A DNA stretch of 43,723 nucleotides, from the NCBI GenBank assembly GCA_001970955.1, contig MPUH01000598.1, forward strand, positions 1 to 43,723. Direction: 5' to 3'. The notes beneath the pieces are model-generated. The model was not told the origin of the DNA, did not search any database, and saw only the letters and a program-made list of their open reading frames with translations. The stretch comes from Stentor coeruleus (lineage: Eukaryota; Ciliophora; Heterotrichea; Heterotrichida; Stentoridae). Shown here piece after piece: positions 41,416 through 43,723 of this stretch. How positions within the stretch are numbered: the first letter of the stretch is position 1; each line of letters begins with the position of its first letter. The position numbers were made by a program, and so were the translations under genes.

Positions 41416-42129
41416 ATGAATCTTCATATTCTATCTAAGCTTAATTCAAATTCCCGTCCAGTTTCATCTAAAAAGTGGGACTCCTTGAGCCAGTTACATA
41501 CAAGCATTCAGCAGAATCGTAGATCACGTCCACCAATGCAAAACATTATAAACAACCCTAGCTTGACTTCAGATATAACATCAGTTAAAATCGCATATCC
41601 AACTTTTAACCCAAGTTCATCACTTTTGCCTATATCAAGTAAAGCAAAATCTTTAGAACCAGCTCATTCATTATATACAAAACAAATGTCAACATTAAAT
41701 ATAGATGAATTGCTTATGCTTGAAGAAGAATTATTTGCAGAAAAACCTCATTTTAAAACTCAGACTAAAGAAGCAGTTAAAAAAGTGCAAAATAATCCTT
41801 TTAATTCTATATTAAAAGGAGAAAAAATGAATTTCACCCAAATCAAAAGGGTTTTAGGCAAAAAAGCACGTCCTAAAAGCAACCAAAGCTTTGCTAAATA
41901 CCTAAAAAACCCAATCTTCACAAACAGAAGAGCCTTTTCAGTAAACAAATCTAATGAAAAAAAAAGGCATGACACTCCAAGTCCTTGGGGTATCGAAAAA
42001 TCAATAGAAACCCTAAACAGTAGGTCTAAAAACATAAAATCTAAAGAAAATCGGTACCCTTACGACATCATCAAATACCAAAAACACCCTAAACACTTTG
42101 CTGTACACGATGAATATACTTCAACTTAA
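41416..42129 (+). CDS. basic disordered protein of unknown function
   Basis: A 237-residue Ser/Asn/Lys-rich protein. I start it at MNLHILSKL; the frame extends upstream but has no earlier ATG. No domain is recognised. A short acidic helix (LNIDELLMLEEELFAEK) sits in the middle, followed by strongly basic segments (KRVLGKKARPKSNQSF) and a His/Tyr-containing end (KHPKHFAVHDEY). No membrane segment or intron; stop TAA. It is convergent with the coiled-coil gene, 61 bp between stops. It might be a cytoskeleton- or nucleic-acid-associated protein, which the sequence does not settle. Confidence 0.65.
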   Translation: MNLHILSKLNSNSRPVSSKKWDSLSQLHTSIQQNRRSRPPMQNIINNPSLTSDITSVKIAYPTFNPSSSLLPISSKAKSLEPAHSLYTKQMSTLNIDELLMLEEELFAEKPHFKTQTKEAVKKVQNNPFNSILKGEKMNFTQIKRVLGKKARPKSNQSFAKYLKNPIFTNRRAFSVNKSNEKKRHDTPSPWGIEKSIETLNSRSKNIKSKENRYPYDIIKYQKHPKHFAVHDEYTST

Positions 42130-42190
42130 ATATCTTACATACTATCCTTATCATTCTATATTTATTATTCTTATATTAAGATTATAATAA

Positions 42191-43261
42191 TTAATGATTA
42201 ACATCTTCAGGAATCCCAACAAATTTCAATGAAGCATTCAATTCAATTTCAGAAAAATTCGAATACATAGGTGTTGCTGATGTACTAAAAGAACTGTTTC
42301 TTATTGAGCTTCTTTTAGTTAAAGATTGGATTTTTGAAGGTCTTCTTGGGATATCTATGCTATAATCTAAAGTTGTAGTTTTTTCATTTAGTTTTGTTAG
42401 ATACTTTGCGTTGAGTCTTGGGGTTTCGATAATCATTTTAGCAGTTTTGAGCTCTCTTTTTAGGTAGTCTATGAAGTTTTGTTGTCTTTTATGGATTACA
42501 AAACGAATATTTAGTTCTTTTTCTACATCGGATTTGAAGGTTTCATAGTTTTTTGAGACTTCTTCGATTTTTTTCAAGCTTTCAGATTTAGCTTTTTGGA
42601 TTTTGTCTAGAAGTGCAGATTTCTCTTGGTCAAATTCGTCTAGTTTATTGTCGTGGTAGTCTTGAAGAACTTTTAGGTCATATTTAGCTTGGTCTGCTTC
42701 TTTTTTGTAGATTTCAACTAGTTCTTTCATGTGACTTATTTGCATGTTAAAAGCTAATTTGTTAGCTTCCATTGTGCTATTGATTTCTTTGACCCGTTCT
42801 TCTTCACTGTATTTATTATCTTTATTTAATCGAAGACTGGTTAAGCTTTTTTCTTGTTCTATAAGACATGTTTGCAGATAGGAAATTGCTTTATCTTTTT
42901 CTATTAGTTTAGATTCAACATTACTGAATTCTTTTTTCAGGGCTAATATTTGATCACGATGGAGATATTTCAGTTTGGATATTGCATCAGTGTGTTCTTG
43001 TATTAATAGCTTTTTTGCTTTAGAAAACTGAGTATCGAATTGAGCCTGAGTTGCTATACGGACTTGCGATACAAGTTGCTGAAGTCTTTCTCGATAGTAG
43101 TTAGATGGAGCTATTTTCATAAATTCTTGAGTTTTCTCTTCTAACGTTTTTTCAGAATTGTTTTTGGTCTCAATAGTCTCAACTTTATCTTTTAGGATTA
43201 TCTGCTTGTCTAATTCTGCCCAAAATTCTGCATCAGAATCTGATAAATCATAGTTTTCCAT
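42191..43261 (-). CDS. coiled-coil protein of unknown function
   Basis: A 356-residue protein. An acidic N-terminus (MENYDLSDSDAEFW) leads into a long, nearly continuous coiled coil (about 25-280) with regular heptads and high Glu/Lys/Gln. A basic, Ser/Thr-rich disordered tail (about 285-340) contains RRPSKIQSLTKRSS, a likely phosphorylation region. No other domain is visible. No intron; stop TAA. Proteins of this build are common among ciliary and basal-body components, but nothing here is specific to one. Confidence 0.75.
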   Translation of the reverse strand: MENYDLSDSDAEFWAELDKQIILKDKVETIETKNNSEKTLEEKTQEFMKIAPSNYYRERLQQLVSQVRIATQAQFDTQFSKAKKLLIQEHTDAISKLKYLHRDQILALKKEFSNVESKLIEKDKAISYLQTCLIEQEKSLTSLRLNKDNKYSEEERVKEINSTMEANKLAFNMQISHMKELVEIYKKEADQAKYDLKVLQDYHDNKLDEFDQEKSALLDKIQKAKSESLKKIEEVSKNYETFKSDVEKELNIRFVIHKRQQNFIDYLKRELKTAKMIIETPRLNAKYLTKLNEKTTTLDYSIDIPRRPSKIQSLTKRSSIRNSSFSTSATPMYSNFSEIELNASLKFVGIPEDVNH

Positions 43262-43723
43262 TATTATAAACCCTAAGTTTTTCTATATAACAAATTTCTA
43301 ATGATGATTTATTATTAACTATATAATTTGGAATATATACATGAATTTTATATACAGAAATTATGATAAAAGAAAAAAATTATACATTTTTTGTGATAAG
43401 GAAAGTTTTAGTGCAATTACCATGAAAATAATCGATTTTTTTTATATGTTTAATGCATTTCTTAAGAATCTTAGTAAATGTTTTTATTTTGATATGATTA
43501 AGTGTGAAATAATGAAGTTATATTGTATATGCTTATGCGGTTTGAGCTTTTGAGAAAAAATAATGGAAAAAAACCATAAAAATAACTTTATAACAAAACA
43601 GTTGTAGAAAAAAATAGAAACCTTAAGATGCTAAAATGTACACTCAATCATACATACACTTATAAAAAGTTCAGCTTTACAATAATTTCATATAAATCAC
43701 TTAGTAATTTATTACCTAAATAT
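43262..43723. other. AT-rich 5' flank, end of window
   Basis: Upstream of the coiled-coil gene. A 70-codon open frame at 43341-43553 is Phe/Lys/Tyr-rich in the manner of AT-rich chance frames. I see no supported gene. Confidence 0.55.

Noticed and set aside
43341..43553. 70-codon frame rich in Phe, Tyr and Lys
   Set aside because: Composition typical of AT-rich chance frames, with no homology signal.
1..43723. Condylostoma-type code (all stops also sense) or Blepharisma code (UGA=Trp) for the whole window
   Set aside because: More than twenty genes with long frames contain no internal TAA, TAG or TGA once 15-nt introns are removed, and all Trp codons are TGG.

Overview
The window looks like macronuclear-type DNA from a heterotrich ciliate, most probably Stentor or a close relative. 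Three observations support this. (1) Twelve introns can be placed, and every one is exactly 15 nt, of the form GTAA-N5-A-N2-YAG with an A at position 10. (2) The code is standard in the intact genes: every Trp is TGG, no reading frame contains TGA as a sense codon (which argues against Blepharisma), and stops are 15 TAA, 7 TAG and 0 TGA. (3) Intergenic DNA is very AT-rich and genes are compact, with starts and stops as close as 16-19 bp. The species assignment is inference; the intron and codon facts are read from the sequence.

Layout. 1-940: decayed TPR-like gene (minus strand). 941-5488: a four-EF-hand calcium-dependent kinase, a C2HC-finger coiled-coil protein and a Cys/basic-start disordered protein (all plus). 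5633-7487: a BAR-like/SH3/RhoGEF-like/PH protein (minus), disturbed by an assembly duplication around an N. 8103-11605: vacuolar-sorting-receptor-like protein (minus), Rab GTPase and ethanolamine-phosphate cytidylyltransferase (plus). 11838-13694: a seven-TM receptor fused to a PIP kinase. About 14.0-14.4 kb: piggyBac transposase remnant. 14636-15511: RRM protein with NFX1/ZNFX1-like Cys/His motifs. 15723-23332 (minus): TRP-like channel, FYVE-related coiled-coil protein and ankyrin protein. 25586-29071 (plus): DHHC palmitoyltransferase, coiled-coil protein, Mpv17-family protein. About 30.0-31.1 kb: a degraded or recoded plus-strand coding region. 31131-33868 (minus): a 67-residue predicted lipidated protein and AP-3 beta adaptin. 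33888-35528 (plus): an MT-A70 methyltransferase fused to tandem ZZ-type zinc modules, starting only 19 bp from the AP-3 gene. 37773-43261: mostly lineage-specific small, four-TM, disordered and coiled-coil proteins separated by long AT-rich spacers.

Functionally the recognisable genes lean to endomembrane and signalling work: Rab, AP-3, a sorting receptor, DHHC acyltransferase, phosphoinositide and phosphatidylethanolamine synthesis, a FYVE-like finger, RhoGEF, CDPK and TRP. Nucleic-acid functions are represented by the RRM/zinc-finger protein and the MT-A70-ZZ protein.

The most notable items are: the MT-A70-ZZ fusion, whose fingers become complete only after two 15-nt introns are removed; stop-free 15-nt introns placed in functional motifs; the piggyBac remnant, in which TAA stands at a conserved Gln; and a C-rich to G-rich strand skew running 5' to 3' along genes, which points to a possible unannotated transcription unit near 38.85 kb.
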